Shown: positions 17,070 to 26,453, counted from the first letter of the stretch. The stretch: DNA of 64,000 nucleotides from Acidobacteriota bacterium (GCA_025463135.1 JAOAPY010000025.1:62001-126000); one strand, 5' to 3'. Notes: generated from the letters alone by a model not told the origin. Program-made: numbers and translations.

Positions 17070-18647
17070 GTGAATAACACCGAAAATCCAGCCAATACTT
17101 CCGGTCAATCAACCACAGCTACACTAACGCCGCTTGTCACACCCAAAGACGCAGCGGCAGTCATTCTGCTGCGCGCTGATACCGACCCGAACAATCCCGA
17201 AGTGTTCTGGGTCAAGCGCAGCGAGAAGCTCGCTTTTCTGGGTGGCTACTATGCCTTTCCGGGCGGGCAAGTCGATCCGTCGGACGTCGAGGCACGGATC
17301 GAAAACAGCCCTGACGCTGCGACCGCGGCAATGATCAGCTGCGCTGCGCGCGAATTGTTCGAAGAACTGGGCGTGCTCGCCGTTCGCGGCGCCGGCTCGC
17401 TAACAACGGGCCAGCGCTCGTCGCTGCTCGACGATTTAGAATCGGGACGCATGGCCTGGCCGGCGCTGCTGGCCCATTACGATCTGCATCTGGATGCTCG
17501 CGATTTCACCTTCGTGGGGCGCTGGGTGACGCCACCATTCAACGCGCGTCGCTTCGATACCTGGTTCTTCCTGGCAGCTTGTCCGGCAAAGCAGGAACCA
17601 CACGTCATACCGGGTGAACTCGAGAGCGGCGCATGGACCACCGCGCGGGATGCCGCCGCCCGTTGGCAGAGATCGGAAGTGATCGCCGTGCCGCCTACGA
17701 TGCACCCGATGAGGACATTGGCGCGCGGCCTCAGTGACGATCTGGCGGAGCGCTTTCTTTCGATTCCCCAGGCCCACGGCGAGCCGATGAGGGGGATTGA
17801 GTTTCAACCGAACTACATTTGCTTTCCCGTACGCACACCGACCAGACCCCCGGCGACGCACACGAACTGTTACCTGATCTATACCTCACGCGAGGTGCTG
17901 GTGATCGATCCCGGCTCGCACTACGAAGACGAACAACACGCCCTGCACTCGGCCATCGACGACCTGCTCGCTGCCGGACGATCCCTGCACAGCATCCTCT
18001 TAACACATGTGCATCCCGATCACATCGGTGGGGTCAACGCACTTAGAGCCCACGCCGGCAAAGTCAAGGTTGCGGCACATTCATTCACGGCCCAGGCGCT
18101 GCACGACCATATCCGAGTCGATGCGTTGCTGGATGATGAAGACCTTATCCAACTCGGAGGTGAACCGTCGCTTGCTTTACGCGTGCTGCATACACCCGGT
18201 CACGCGCGGGGTCATCTTTGCCTGCACGAGCCGCGGACGGGGACCTTGATCTCCGGTGACAACATCGTGGGCCTCGGTTCAGTCCTGATCGATCCGCCTG
18301 AGGGAAACATGCGCGACTATCTGAAGTCGCTGGAACGAATGCGCGCGCTGCCGAATCTGTCGGTAATCTTTGGCGGCCACGGACCGGCCATCGCAAACCC
18401 TTACACAAAAATTGACGAATACATCAATCATCGTCTGGAGCGCGAAGAAAAAATCCTGCAAGCAGTTCGGGAGGGCGCCGGCCACGCCAAAGAAATCGTC
18501 GCGGTGGTCTACACTGATGTCTCTCCCAAAGCGCACGCCATGGCCGAACGCGCGGTGCTGGCCCATCTCGAAAAGCTGGTGGCGGATCAACTTGTGACGC
18601 GTACGGACGAAGCCTGGTCCGCGGTCGATCTCCAGTCAACCATGTAG
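17070..18647 (+). CDS. Nudix hydrolase / metallo-beta-lactamase fusion (LACTB2-like)
   Basis: 525 residues with three parts. Residues 25-210 are a Nudix domain: GGYYAFPGGQVDP leads into AARELFEELGVL, the Nudix-box core (RE..EE). Residues 255-440 are a metallo-beta-lactamase fold with THVHPDHIGG (His313, His315, Asp317, His318), TPGH (His378), SGD (Asp397) and GGHGP (His437). Residues about 455-515 form a winged helix as in LACTB2-type enzymes. Nudix domains cleave nucleoside diphosphate-X compounds, and LACTB2-like enzymes cut RNA or thioesters. Which substrate applies here is unknown. The start is GTG at 17070 with no clear ribosome binding site, so a slightly different start is possible. 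Confidence 0.85.
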   Translation: MNNTENPANTSGQSTTATLTPLVTPKDAAAVILLRADTDPNNPEVFWVKRSEKLAFLGGYYAFPGGQVDPSDVEARIENSPDAATAAMISCAARELFEELGVLAVRGAGSLTTGQRSSLLDDLESGRMAWPALLAHYDLHLDARDFTFVGRWVTPPFNARRFDTWFFLAACPAKQEPHVIPGELESGAWTTARDAAARWQRSEVIAVPPTMHPMRTLARGLSDDLAERFLSIPQAHGEPMRGIEFQPNYICFPVRTPTRPPATHTNCYLIYTSREVLVIDPGSHYEDEQHALHSAIDDLLAAGRSLHSILLTHVHPDHIGGVNALRAHAGKVKVAAHSFTAQALHDHIRVDALLDDEDLIQLGGEPSLALRVLHTPGHARGHLCLHEPRTGTLISGDNIVGLGSVLIDPPEGNMRDYLKSLERMRALPNLSVIFGGHGPAIANPYTKIDEYINHRLEREEKILQAVREGAGHAKEIVAVVYTDVSPKAHAMAERAVLAHLEKLVADQLVTRTDEAWSAVDLQSTM

Positions 18648-18702
18648 GCCCCTTAGAATCTTTCCACGCAAACGTATTAAGATAGGTTGAATGATTTTGT
18701 AG

Positions 18703-18780
18703 GGGCGGACCTGCGTGTCCGCCCTTTATAACGCAATCTGCCAGGTTGCGACGGATACGCAAGCCAGCAGCTTGCGGTAC
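18703..18780. repeat. palindromic repeats upstream of the ATPase gene
   Basis: GGGCGGAC-CTGCGT-GTCCGCCC (18703-18724) is an 8-bp hairpin. It is followed by CGCAATCTGCCAGGTTGCG and by GCAAGC-CAGCA-GCTTGC (within 18757-18780). They occupy the leader of the ATPase gene. Confidence 0.75.
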
Positions 18781-18799
18781 AAAAGGAAGCAAACCATCA

Positions 18800-20269
18800 A
18801 TGCAGCAAGCACGGACTCTGGGTGAGCTTAAAGAAAGCGATTACCAACGCGTTTCCGTCAAAGACGAGTTGCGCGCCAACTTGATCAGAAAATTACAGGC
18901 GGGCGAGAAATTGTTTCCCGGCATTGTCGGCTACGACGAAACGGTCATTCCTCAACTGGTGAATGCCATCCTCTCGCGGCACAACCTGATTCTTCTGGGC
19001 CTGCGCGGTCAGGCGAAAAGCAGAATCATTCGGCAACTTACCGAGCTGCTTGACGACAGCATTCCGATAATCGCCGGCTCGGAAGTCAATGACGATCCCT
19101 TCCATCCCATCTCGGCTTATGGCCGCCAACTGCTCGAGCTCCACCGTGATGCAACGCCTATTCACTGGATAGGACGCGATGCGCGCTTTGTTGAAAAACT
19201 AGCCACACCCGACGTGACGATCGCCGACATCATCGGCGACGTCGATCCCATCAAAGCAGCGAAGGGCGGCCATCTGTTAAGTGATGAATTGACGATTCAT
19301 TACGGCCTTTTGCCGCGCGCCAACCGAGGTATTTTTGCGATTAACGAACTGCCGGATCTCGCGGGCAAGATCCAGGTAGGGCTTTTCAACATCATGCAGG
19401 AAGGTGACGTGCAAATTAAGGGATACCCGGTGCGTCTGCCGCTCGATGTAATGCTGGTCTTTTCCGCGAACCCCGAGGACTACACGGCGCGCGGCAAGAT
19501 CATTACACCTCTGAAAGATCGCATCGGCGCCGAGATCACGACCCACTACCCCGCCGAGTTGCAGACAGCGGTGGAGATAACCAGGCAGGAAGCCTGGATT
19601 GCGCGCGATGGCTTGAGCGAGCGACTGCACTTGCCGGATTTCATTCGCGAAGTGATCGAACAGATCGCCTTTGAGGCCCGCGATGATAGTCGCGTCGATA
19701 AACATTCGGGCGTATCTCAGCGGCTGCCAATTACCGTTACCGAGTCTGTCGTCTCTAATGCTGAACGGCGCGCGTTGCTGACAGGTGAAGAAGAGATCGT
19801 GCCACGCATAGCCGATATCTACGCTTCGATTCCCTCGATGACGGGCAAAATGGAGTTGGAATACGAAGGCGAGCAGATCGGCGCGCAGCGCGTCGCTAAG
19901 GATTTGATCAAGCGCGCCGCCGGCGAGATCTTCGAAGGGTATTTCGTGGGCATCGATTTCGCCGGCACTATTCGCTGGTTTGAATCGGGAAACAACTTGC
20001 GCCTGGCCGATACCGCTTCTGCTTCTGAATGCCTTGGCTTACTCGAAGCCGTACCGGAGTTGATTGACACATCCTTGATACCGTTCAATTACAAACACTC
20101 CCAGGACGCCGAGGTAATCGCCGCCTGCGAGTTCGTCCTTGAAGGGCTGTACGCTGAAAACAAAATCAGCCGCAACGAAGAGGGCGGTTACACAGCCATC
20201 ACGAAAGCAAAGAAGGACAGGCGGGGGATGATCTATGATGACCTGACCGAGAGCGGTAAGTATAGTTAA
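18800..20269 (+). CDS. MoxR/Mg-chelatase-I-like AAA+ ATPase
   Basis: 489 residues from the ATG at 18800, which has AAGGAA about 11 nt upstream. The P-loop reads GLRGQAKS (residues 67-74) and the Walker B region is GIFAINELPDL (177-187), with Asn-Glu where most AAA+ proteins have Asp-Glu. A sensor-like block LVFSANPEDYTARG follows. MoxR and ChlI type ATPases work with a VWA protein as a chelatase or maturation factor. The VWA gene follows two genes downstream, and the pair is interrupted by a GxxExxY gene. The client protein is unknown. Not a sigma-54 activator: no GAFTGA loop is seen. Confidence 0.85.
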   Translation: MQQARTLGELKESDYQRVSVKDELRANLIRKLQAGEKLFPGIVGYDETVIPQLVNAILSRHNLILLGLRGQAKSRIIRQLTELLDDSIPIIAGSEVNDDPFHPISAYGRQLLELHRDATPIHWIGRDARFVEKLATPDVTIADIIGDVDPIKAAKGGHLLSDELTIHYGLLPRANRGIFAINELPDLAGKIQVGLFNIMQEGDVQIKGYPVRLPLDVMLVFSANPEDYTARGKIITPLKDRIGAEITTHYPAELQTAVEITRQEAWIARDGLSERLHLPDFIREVIEQIAFEARDDSRVDKHSGVSQRLPITVTESVVSNAERRALLTGEEEIVPRIADIYASIPSMTGKMELEYEGEQIGAQRVAKDLIKRAAGEIFEGYFVGIDFAGTIRWFESGNNLRLADTASASECLGLLEAVPELIDTSLIPFNYKHSQDAEVIAACEFVLEGLYAENKISRNEEGGYTAITKAKKDRRGMIYDDLTESGKYS

Positions 20270-20272
20270 TGG

Positions 20273-20289
20273 GCCACAGATGAACACGG
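20273..20289. repeat. left arm of inverted repeat flanking the GxxExxY gene
   Basis: GCCACAGATGAACACGG, perfectly matched in inverted orientation by 20688-20704. The start codon of the GxxExxY gene lies inside this arm. Confidence 0.95.
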
Positions 20290-20717
20290 AAGAACACAGA
20301 TTCAAGCATGGAGAAATAACGAAGGTAGTCATCGCCGTTTTCTACGAGGTGTATAACGAGCTGGGGTATGGCTTTTTGGAATCAGTCTATGAAAAATCCC
20401 TGCAAATTGCGCTGACTTCGGCGGGACTTAGGGCCCTCCAGCAAATCGAAATTCCCGTTTCATTTCGTGGCCAACGAGTGGGAGATTTCACTGCTGATTT
20501 ACTCATAGAAGACTGTGTTCTACTCGAACTGAAGGCTGCAAAGGCTTTCGATCCGGCCCACGTCGCCCAACTTCTCAATTACTTACGCGCAACAGAAATC
20601 GAAGTTGGCTTACTTCTGAATTTTGGCCTCAAGCCGGAGTTCAAGCGCCTTATATTCGATAATCCCCGTAAAGCCCTCCGTGGAAATCCGTGTTCATCTG
20701 TGGCTGATTTATTATGA
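20280..20717 (+). CDS. GxxExxY protein (PD-(D/E)XK nuclease-like)
   Basis: 145 residues. The family motif GFLESVY spans residues 31-37 (Gly31, Glu34, Tyr37). The nuclease-like core follows: Asp69/Asp73 in GDFTAD and E83-L-K85 in LLELKAAKAF. Family members are common in bacteria and are predicted nucleases, but their function is unproven. The ATG and first residues (MNTEEHR) are encoded by the left inverted repeat and the last residues (CSSVADLL) by the right one. Its stop overlaps the start of the VWA gene (ATGA), so the cassette is translationally coupled to a gene pair that it interrupts. No ribosome binding site of its own is clear. Confidence 0.88.
   Translation: MNTEEHRFKHGEITKVVIAVFYEVYNELGYGFLESVYEKSLQIALTSAGLRALQQIEIPVSFRGQRVGDFTADLLIEDCVLLELKAAKAFDPAHVAQLLNYLRATEIEVGLLLNFGLKPEFKRLIFDNPRKALRGNPCSSVADLL
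20688..20704. repeat. right arm of inverted repeat flanking the GxxExxY gene
   Basis: CCGTGTTCATCTGTGGC, the exact reverse complement of 20273-20289. It lies within the last codons of the GxxExxY gene. Confidence 0.95.
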
Positions 20718-22063
20718 AATTCACGCGCTACTCAAAATTCAACGGTCTCGATGTCTCGTCGCTCAATCTGGGCGAGCTGATGGAAGCCTTGTCCGATGAC
20801 TTGCTGCAATCGGGCTACAACGAAGATTACTACTGGACGCGTGAGCGCAGCCAGATCGACACGTCTCTCGACGCTTTACGTCGCGCGCTGTTAAAGGCAT
20901 TGATGGACCAGGGGCTGCTCGACGAACATCGCATACAGCAGATGCTCGCCGAGAACGAAGGCAAGTATAAAGGTTCGCAACTCGAAGAGATGCTCAATCA
21001 ATTGATTGAACGGTTGGTTGAGGAAGGCTATCTCACCTTACGCGAAGAAAGATCAGAGCAAGCGCAACGGCAGAGGGGCACGGGGCCGGGCCAGATGGGT
21101 GAACCTTTGCCGCACAACGTCAAATTCGAAGTCACCGAGAAGGGTCTGGATTTTCTCGGCTACAAGACGCTCAGAAATCTGCTCGGCAGCATGGGGAAAA
21201 GTTCGCTCGGGCGACATGACACGGCGTACCTGGCGACGGGAGTCGAAGCGGAAAGCGCCAGCAAGCCGTACGAGTTTGGCGACACCATCAACCTCGATGT
21301 GAATACAACGCTGCTCTCGGCCATTCAGCGCGAGGGATTAACAGTGCCGCTCAATCTCGAGTATGGCGACCTGCATGTGCATCAATGCGATTATCAATCT
21401 TCATGCGCGACGGTGGTGATGCTCGATTGTTCCCACTCGATGATCCTGTATGGCGAGGATCGCTTTACACCGGCCAAGAAAGTCGCGCTTGCCCTGGCGC
21501 ACTTGATCAGGACCCAGTATCCCGGTGATTCGCTGAAGATCGTTTTGTTTCACGATAGCGCCGAAGAGCTGGCGCTCGCCAAGCTCGCGACGACGCAGGT
21601 TGGTCCTTATCACACCAACACGGCCGAAGGATTGCGGCTGTCCCGCCGCATACTACAGGGTCAGCGCAAAGAGATGAAACAGATCGTGATGGTGACGGAT
21701 GGCAAGCCGACGGCGTGCTTTGTTGAAGGGGCGACGGTTGCAAGCGGTGTCGGTTCCGCCACGCGCGAGCGTACGGAATCGAAGGCAGGCAGGATGCCTG
21801 CGGTCCCGGGACGACGACTGTACAAGAACTCCATGGGCGGCGATCCATTTGTGATGGACGCCACCTTCAAGGAGGTTCAGGCTTGTCGCAAAGGCGGCAT
21901 CATGATCAATACCTTCATGCTCGCCAACGATTATTATCTGGTCGAGTTCGTCAAACAGATGTCGGCTATGACCAACGGCAAAGCCTACTTTGCGAATCCC
22001 AACAATCTCTCGCAATTCGTTTTGATGGACTTCATGCGCCGCCGCACCAGCCGCGTAAAATAA
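20714..22063 (+). CDS. VWA-domain protein, partner of the MoxR-like ATPase, with in-frame repeat insertion
   Basis: 449 residues. Residues 1-175 are helical and charged; the VWA domain starts near residue 225. The metal-binding MIDAS motif is Asp238-Cys-Ser-His-Ser (MLDCSHSM), with the later Thr ([10 protein letters not shown]) and Asp (MVTDGKPT) positions also present. The order ATPase then VWA matches MoxR/VWA and ChlI/ChlD pairs. Around residues 340-375 there is an insertion ([15 protein letters not shown]) encoded by a palindromic repeat (21785-21810), read in frame and falling in a loop between beta strands. The start overlaps the previous stop (ATGA). Client unknown. Confidence 0.87.
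   Translation: MKFTRYSKFNGLDVSSLNLGELMEALSDDLLQSGYNEDYYWTRERSQIDTSLDALRRALLKALMDQGLLDEHRIQQMLAENEGKYKGSQLEEMLNQLIERLVEEGYLTLREERSEQAQRQRGTGPGQMGEPLPHNVKFEVTEKGLDFLGYKTLRNLLGSMGKSSLGRHDTAYLATGVEAESASKPYEFGDTINLDVNTTLLSAIQREGLTVPLNLEYGDLHVHQCDYQSSCATVVMLDCSHSMILYGEDRFTPAKKVALALAHLIRTQYPGDSLKIVLFHDSAEELALAKLATTQVGPYHTNTAEGLRLSRRILQGQRKEMKQIVMVTDGKPTACFVEGATVASGVGSATRERTESKAGRMPAVPGRRLYKNSMGGDPFVMDATFKEVQACRKGGIMINTFMLANDYYLVEFVKQMSAMTNGKAYFANPNNLSQFVLMDFMRRRTSRVK
21785..21810 (+). repeat. AGGAT-loop palindrome inside the VWA coding region
   Basis: GCAGGC-AGGAT-GCCTGC-GGTCCCGGG, a variant of the intergenic family at 2833, 5078 and 5147. It keeps the loop and the GGTCCC tail while both stem arms change together. 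Confidence 0.9.
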
Positions 22064-22072
22064 CCCGCCTGG

Positions 22073-22191
22073 TTACAGAACCGGTCGGATCCTACTCTCG
22101 ACCTTGTTTTTCTTTAACGGCCGGTGCCGGCGAGGTCGCCGGTTGCACGTTGATCGCAGGATCCGGTCGCTTACCGCTCTCGGTTCTGTAA
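22073..22191. repeat. inverted-repeat element between VWA and histidine kinase genes
   Basis: TTACAGAACCG (22073-22083) and CGGTTCTGTAA (22181-22191) are perfect 11-bp arms, and GGTCGGATCC and GGATCCGGTCG sit just inside them. About 119 bp in all, with no coding potential. It may be another small non-autonomous element or a termination structure. Confidence 0.65.
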
Positions 22192-22298
22192 TTCCGGAAA
22201 GCATGTACAATATGGGAACTGCGTGACTGTCCTGGATAAGGAAGACGACGCGACTCTGTTCTTCGAGCAACCTTCCGCGGGGAACCATAGGCAACTGA

Positions 22299-25200
22299 AT
22301 GTTATCGGCTAAGTCAAAAGTTAGTCAGAGTGCGACTCAGCATAGCTTCGTTCCTTATTTCACCTTGCTGCTTTCCCTGGTCATCACCCTCGCTTTTGCG
22401 CTTTATGTCCATCGCTCTGTGCGGGCTCGAGACCAGGCACGCTTTAACAGCGGCGTTCAGGACCTCACTACGTTTCTGCGCGGGCGGCCCAGGCTCTATG
22501 TCGAGGCGCTGCGGGCGGCCACCGGTTTGTTCGCCGTCAACCCTTCCATAAAACCCGGAGCATTCCACAAGTTTGTCGAGCGCCTGGAGCTGGCTGAACA
22601 ATATCCCGGCGCCGGTGGCATCGGGTTCCTCGCGCGCGTGACACGCAACCAAAAGCAATCGTTTAGTGCCACCATGCGGCAGGAGGGCCTGAAGGATTTT
22701 CAAATCTCACCGGAAAACGGTCAAGCTGAGTACCACCCGGTAATTTATTTTGAGTCGTTGGATCAGCGCAATCAGCCGGCACTCGGTTACGACATGTCAA
22801 CCGACTCAGTGCTGCGCGCTGCTATGGAAAGCGCCCGCGACACCGGCCTGCCCACGGCGTCGGGACGCGTGATGCTTAAGGGCGGCGGCAACGACGTGCC
22901 GGGCTTCTTTATCTACGTCCCCATTTACCGAAACGACGATACGCCCAGAAGCGTCGACCTGCGGCGCGAGACGCACTCTGGATTTGTTTATGCTCAATTT
23001 CGCGCTGCCGACTTGATCGGCTCGATCCTTGCCACGAGGAATTTCGGCGCCATCGACATGCGGATTTACGATGCCGCGCTACCGGCTCCTGAGAGCCTGC
23101 TTCACGAAACGGCCGCAGCAGACATCGGCAACGAACCGGCGAACCGGCTCAAGGCCGCCAGCACCGTCGATGTCGCCGGCCGGACCTGGTTTGTCGCTTT
23201 CGCCGCTCGTCCGGAATTTTATTCATCGAGTTGGGGCGTCTATTTTACGGCACTCAGCGGACTGTTCGTCGGCTTGGTTCTGTTCGCTCTGACCCGATCG
23301 CAGGTGCTGGCCGGAAGGGCTGCGGAGCGGGCAGCATCAGAACTGCGGATTTCAGAAAGCAGAGTGCGCAATACCCTCAGCGATCGCGAGCGGGCCGAAG
23401 AAGCGTTGCGTGAGAGCGAAGAGCGCTATCGCGAACTGGTCGAGAATGCTAACGATATCATTTACACGCTTGATCTCACCGGGAACGTAACCTCGGTGAA
23501 TAAGGCTGCCGAGTCGATCTGCGGCTACACGCGTGAAGAGATGCTCAAAATGAACTTGACTACCCTGCTTACGGCTGAATCCGCCGCTGCCGGAATTCAC
23601 ATGTTGGATCGCAAGCTGGGCGGCGAAGAGCGTACAAATTATGAGGTGGACGCGCGCGCGAAAGATGGGACGATCGTTACTTTGGAAATCAGCAGCCGCC
23701 TGGTTTCACAGGCGGGCCAGCCGTTCGGCGTTCAAGGTGTGGCCCGTGACATCACCAAGCGCCGGCTGGCCGAAGAGGCATTGCGCGAAGCCGATCAGCG
23801 CGCACTTACCGAATACGAACGGCTGCTCGAACGAATTTCCGGGCTGGCACAGGCCCTGGGCACGGCTCGTGACCTGCAGGCAATCTATAGCGGACTGAGA
23901 GAGTTTTCCCTCGCTTCCGTGCCCTGCAATGGGTTCTTCGTTTCTCTCTATGATCCGGCGCGCGACGTGCGCACCGCCAGTTATGGCTGGGGCGACGGTC
24001 TGGAGCTGGATGTCTCGGAACTGCCGCCCATGCCCATCACCGCCGAAGGACCCAACAGTCGCGCGGTGCGCACCGGCGAGATAATCATTACGGACAATTA
24101 TATGAGTGCGGCGCGCACGCACCCGGTCGTCATCGTGGGACCGGAGAATGGCTTGCGACCACAGAGCTCATTGGCCGCTCCCATGGCGGTGATGGGTCGC
24201 ATCATTGGGACCATTGAAGTGCAGAGCTACGAACGCGCGGCGTACAAAGAAGGACACATCACCGCGATGCGCATGGCCTCAAACCTGACCGCGGTCGCAA
24301 TCGAAAATGTTCGCCTGTTGGAACAGGAGAGCAGGGCCCGCGCCGCCGCCGAAGAATCGAACCGTTTGAAAGATGAGTTTCTGGCCACGGTTTCACACGA
24401 GCTGCGCACACCCCTGACTGCGATCCTGGGCTGGGCACGAATGTTGGAGACAGGTCTGGATCCTGAGACAGCCGCCCGCGCAATTGAAACCATACGGCGC
24501 AATGCGAGCAGTCAATCCCAAATCATCGACGACATTCTGGACGTTTCCAGGATCATCACCGGGAACTTGTATCTTGATCTGCAGCCGCTGGAACTCGCGC
24601 CGATTGTCGAAGCCGCGATAAATGTGGTGCGGCCCACCGCCGAAGCGAAAGGAATTGAGATTGAGGCGCAGTTTGATTCCCAACCAACATTGGTCCTGGG
24701 AGATGCGAACCGCCTGCAGCAAGTGATTTGGAATTTACTTTCAAACGCGATCAAGTTCACACCTTCGGGTGGCCAGGTGCAAATCTCCGTCATTCATGCC
24801 GAGTCATTCGCGGAGCTCAGGGTGAAGGACAACGGCCAGGGTATCACCCCTGAATTTCTGCCGTTTGTCTTTGACCGTTTCCGCCAGGCCGACAGTACGA
24901 CTACCAGAAGACACGGCGGGCTGGGCCTGGGGCTGGCCATCGTCAGACATTTGGTGGAGATCCACGGCGGCTCCGTGCGAGCGGAAAGCGAGGGCCCGGA
25001 AAAAGGTGCGAACTTTACCGTGCGGTTGCCTGTAGTTACCACACATACTCGGCCCAGCCCGAAGCCCGACATGTTCGAAATCGTTGAAATGGAAAACGCT
25101 CGGATCCTGAGCGGTTTGCAAGTGCTGGTGGTCGACGATGACGCCGATACTTTAGAGGTAATCGCCGCGGCACTTAGCGGTGGAGACGCAACGGTGACAT

Positions 25201-25514
25201 CGGCGCCCTCTGTCGAGGAAGCACTGGCGCGCATCAAAGAGTCCAGACCTGATGTGATAGTGTCCGATATAGCCATGCCATTGCATGATGGTTATGAGCT
25301 GATAGAACAACTGCGCGCGCTTGATAACAATCAGTTGCCATTTATTCCCGCGGTCGCAATTACAGCCTATGCGCGCGCCGAAGATCGCGAGCGAGCGCTG
25401 CTGGCCGGCTATCAGCAATACCTCGCAAAGCCTGTTGAGCCTTTGGAGTTAATCGCAATTCTGGCTAAGCTGGCAGGACGAACGGTCAGTGATGGCAATG
25501 GCAAAGTGAAATGA
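22299..25514 (+). CDS. membrane hybrid histidine kinase, CHASE-PAS-GAF-HisKA-HATPase-REC
   Basis: 1071 residues. Transmembrane segments at about 18-38 and 313-333 bracket a periplasmic CHASE domain (about 60-290, including YVEALRAATGLFAVNP). A PAS domain follows (about 375-490; ERYRELVENANDIIYTLD), then a GAF domain (about 508-675). The kinase core has the phospho-accepting His700 (ATVSHELRTPL), the N-box NLLSNAIKF, DNGQGI and GGLGLGLAIV. A receiver domain ends the protein, with acidic VVDDDAD (about 945-950), the phospho-accepting Asp990 (SDIAMP) and the Lys of AKPVEP. CHASE domains sense small extracellular molecules. No separate response regulator is adjacent. The ribosome binding site is weak. 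Confidence 0.93.
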   Translation: MLSAKSKVSQSATQHSFVPYFTLLLSLVITLAFALYVHRSVRARDQARFNSGVQDLTTFLRGRPRLYVEALRAATGLFAVNPSIKPGAFHKFVERLELAEQYPGAGGIGFLARVTRNQKQSFSATMRQEGLKDFQISPENGQAEYHPVIYFESLDQRNQPALGYDMSTDSVLRAAMESARDTGLPTASGRVMLKGGGNDVPGFFIYVPIYRNDDTPRSVDLRRETHSGFVYAQFRAADLIGSILATRNFGAIDMRIYDAALPAPESLLHETAAADIGNEPANRLKAASTVDVAGRTWFVAFAARPEFYSSSWGVYFTALSGLFVGLVLFALTRSQVLAGRAAERAASELRISESRVRNTLSDRERAEEALRESEERYRELVENANDIIYTLDLTGNVTSVNKAAESICGYTREEMLKMNLTTLLTAESAAAGIHMLDRKLGGEERTNYEVDARAKDGTIVTLEISSRLVSQAGQPFGVQGVARDITKRRLAEEALREADQRALTEYERLLERISGLAQALGTARDLQAIYSGLREFSLASVPCNGFFVSLYDPARDVRTASYGWGDGLELDVSELPPMPITAEGPNSRAVRTGEIIITDNYMSAARTHPVVIVGPENGLRPQSSLAAPMAVMGRIIGTIEVQSYERAAYKEGHITAMRMASNLTAVAIENVRLLEQESRARAAAEESNRLKDEFLATVSHELRTPLTAILGWARMLETGLDPETAARAIETIRRNASSQSQIIDDILDVSRIITGNLYLDLQPLELAPIVEAAINVVRPTAEAKGIEIEAQFDSQPTLVLGDANRLQQVIWNLLSNAIKFTPSGGQVQISVIHAESFAELRVKDNGQGITPEFLPFVFDRFRQADSTTTRRHGGLGLGLAIVRHLVEIHGGSVRAESEGPEKGANFTVRLPVVTTHTRPSPKPDMFEIVEMENARILSGLQVLVVDDDADTLEVIAAALSGGDATVTSAPSVEEALARIKESRPDVIVSDIAMPLHDGYELIEQLRALDNNQLPFIPAVAITAYARAEDRERALLAGYQQYLAKPVEPLELIAILAKLAGRTVSDGNGKVK

Positions 25515-25545
25515 AGTTCAAAATACGGGTCAGTAAAATAACTTT

Positions 25546-26343
25546 ATGAGCAAGATTCTGGTTCGAGGCTTAGAGATTGGATACGACGAAACCGGTTCCG
25601 GCACGCCGGTAGTGCTGCTGCATGGCTTTCCTTTCAATCGTACGATGTGGAGTGAGCAGATTGAAGCGTTGATTCCACGTCATCGCGTGCTCGCACCCGA
25701 CCTGCGCGGCCATGGTGAGACAACCGCGACGAGCGGATCCGCTACCATGGAAGAGATGGCCAGCGATGTGGCGGCCCTGATGGAGAAACTTAACATCTCA
25801 CGGGCGGCCGTGTGTGGGTTTTCCATGGGCGGATACGTCGCTCTGGCTCTTTATCGCATGTTCCCGCTACGCGCGCGGGCGCTGGTGCTCGCGGACACGC
25901 GTCCTGGCGCAGACACTGAAGAGGCGCAAGCCAACCGCGAGGCGCAGGCGCAGAAGGCGTTGCAGTCAGGCATGGCGGGTATTGCCGATGCGATGTTGCC
26001 GAAGCTGCTCTCACCAAAAACTGTGGCGCGGAATCCCGCGGTCGTCGCCCGTGTGCGCGAGATGATCTTGAAGACGAACCCCCAAGGGGCGGCGGCGGCA
26101 TTGCGTGGTATGGCCCAACGACGCAACCAGACTTCCTTTCTATCGCGCGTGGTCACACCGGCTTTGATAGTCGTCGGGCGCGAAGACATGATCACGCCTC
26201 TTGAAGAAGCAGAGCTAATGCACAAGGAGATTGGCGGATCGCGTTTGGAAATAATTGAAGATGCCGGCCACATTTCGAATCTGGAGCAACCGGAACGGTT
26301 CAATCAGGCGCTTACTAAGTTCCTGCGCGAATTGGAAGTATGA
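25546..26343 (+). CDS. alpha/beta hydrolase
   Basis: 265 residues of a compact alpha/beta hydrolase without signal peptide. The complete triad is visible: Ser93 in GFSMGG, Asp214 in GREDMITP and His242 in DAGHISNLEQP, with HGFPFN (oxyanion region) near residue 26. The pattern matches 3-oxoadipate enol-lactonase/esterase-type enzymes, but this does not fix the substrate. It begins 31 bp after the histidine kinase gene on the same strand, with no clear ribosome binding site. Confidence 0.85.
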   Translation: MSKILVRGLEIGYDETGSGTPVVLLHGFPFNRTMWSEQIEALIPRHRVLAPDLRGHGETTATSGSATMEEMASDVAALMEKLNISRAAVCGFSMGGYVALALYRMFPLRARALVLADTRPGADTEEAQANREAQAQKALQSGMAGIADAMLPKLLSPKTVARNPAVVARVREMILKTNPQGAAAALRGMAQRRNQTSFLSRVVTPALIVVGREDMITPLEEAELMHKEIGGSRLEIIEDAGHISNLEQPERFNQALTKFLRELEV

Positions 26344-26346
26344 CCT

Positions 26347-26440
26347 GACACGATTTACAGAAATTACAAACAAGCATAGCCGTCCGACTGAGCGACACAA
26401 TTTTTCTAATGTCTTTTTTGTAAGTCGTGTAAATCCTGTC
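26347..26440. repeat. inverted repeat between hydrolase and thioesterase genes
   Basis: GACACGATTTACA (26347-26359) is matched in inverted orientation by TGTAAATCCTGTC (26428-26440) with one mismatch. AT-rich and non-coding. Confidence 0.6.
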
Positions 26441-26453
26441 CGAGTGCTTTCTT

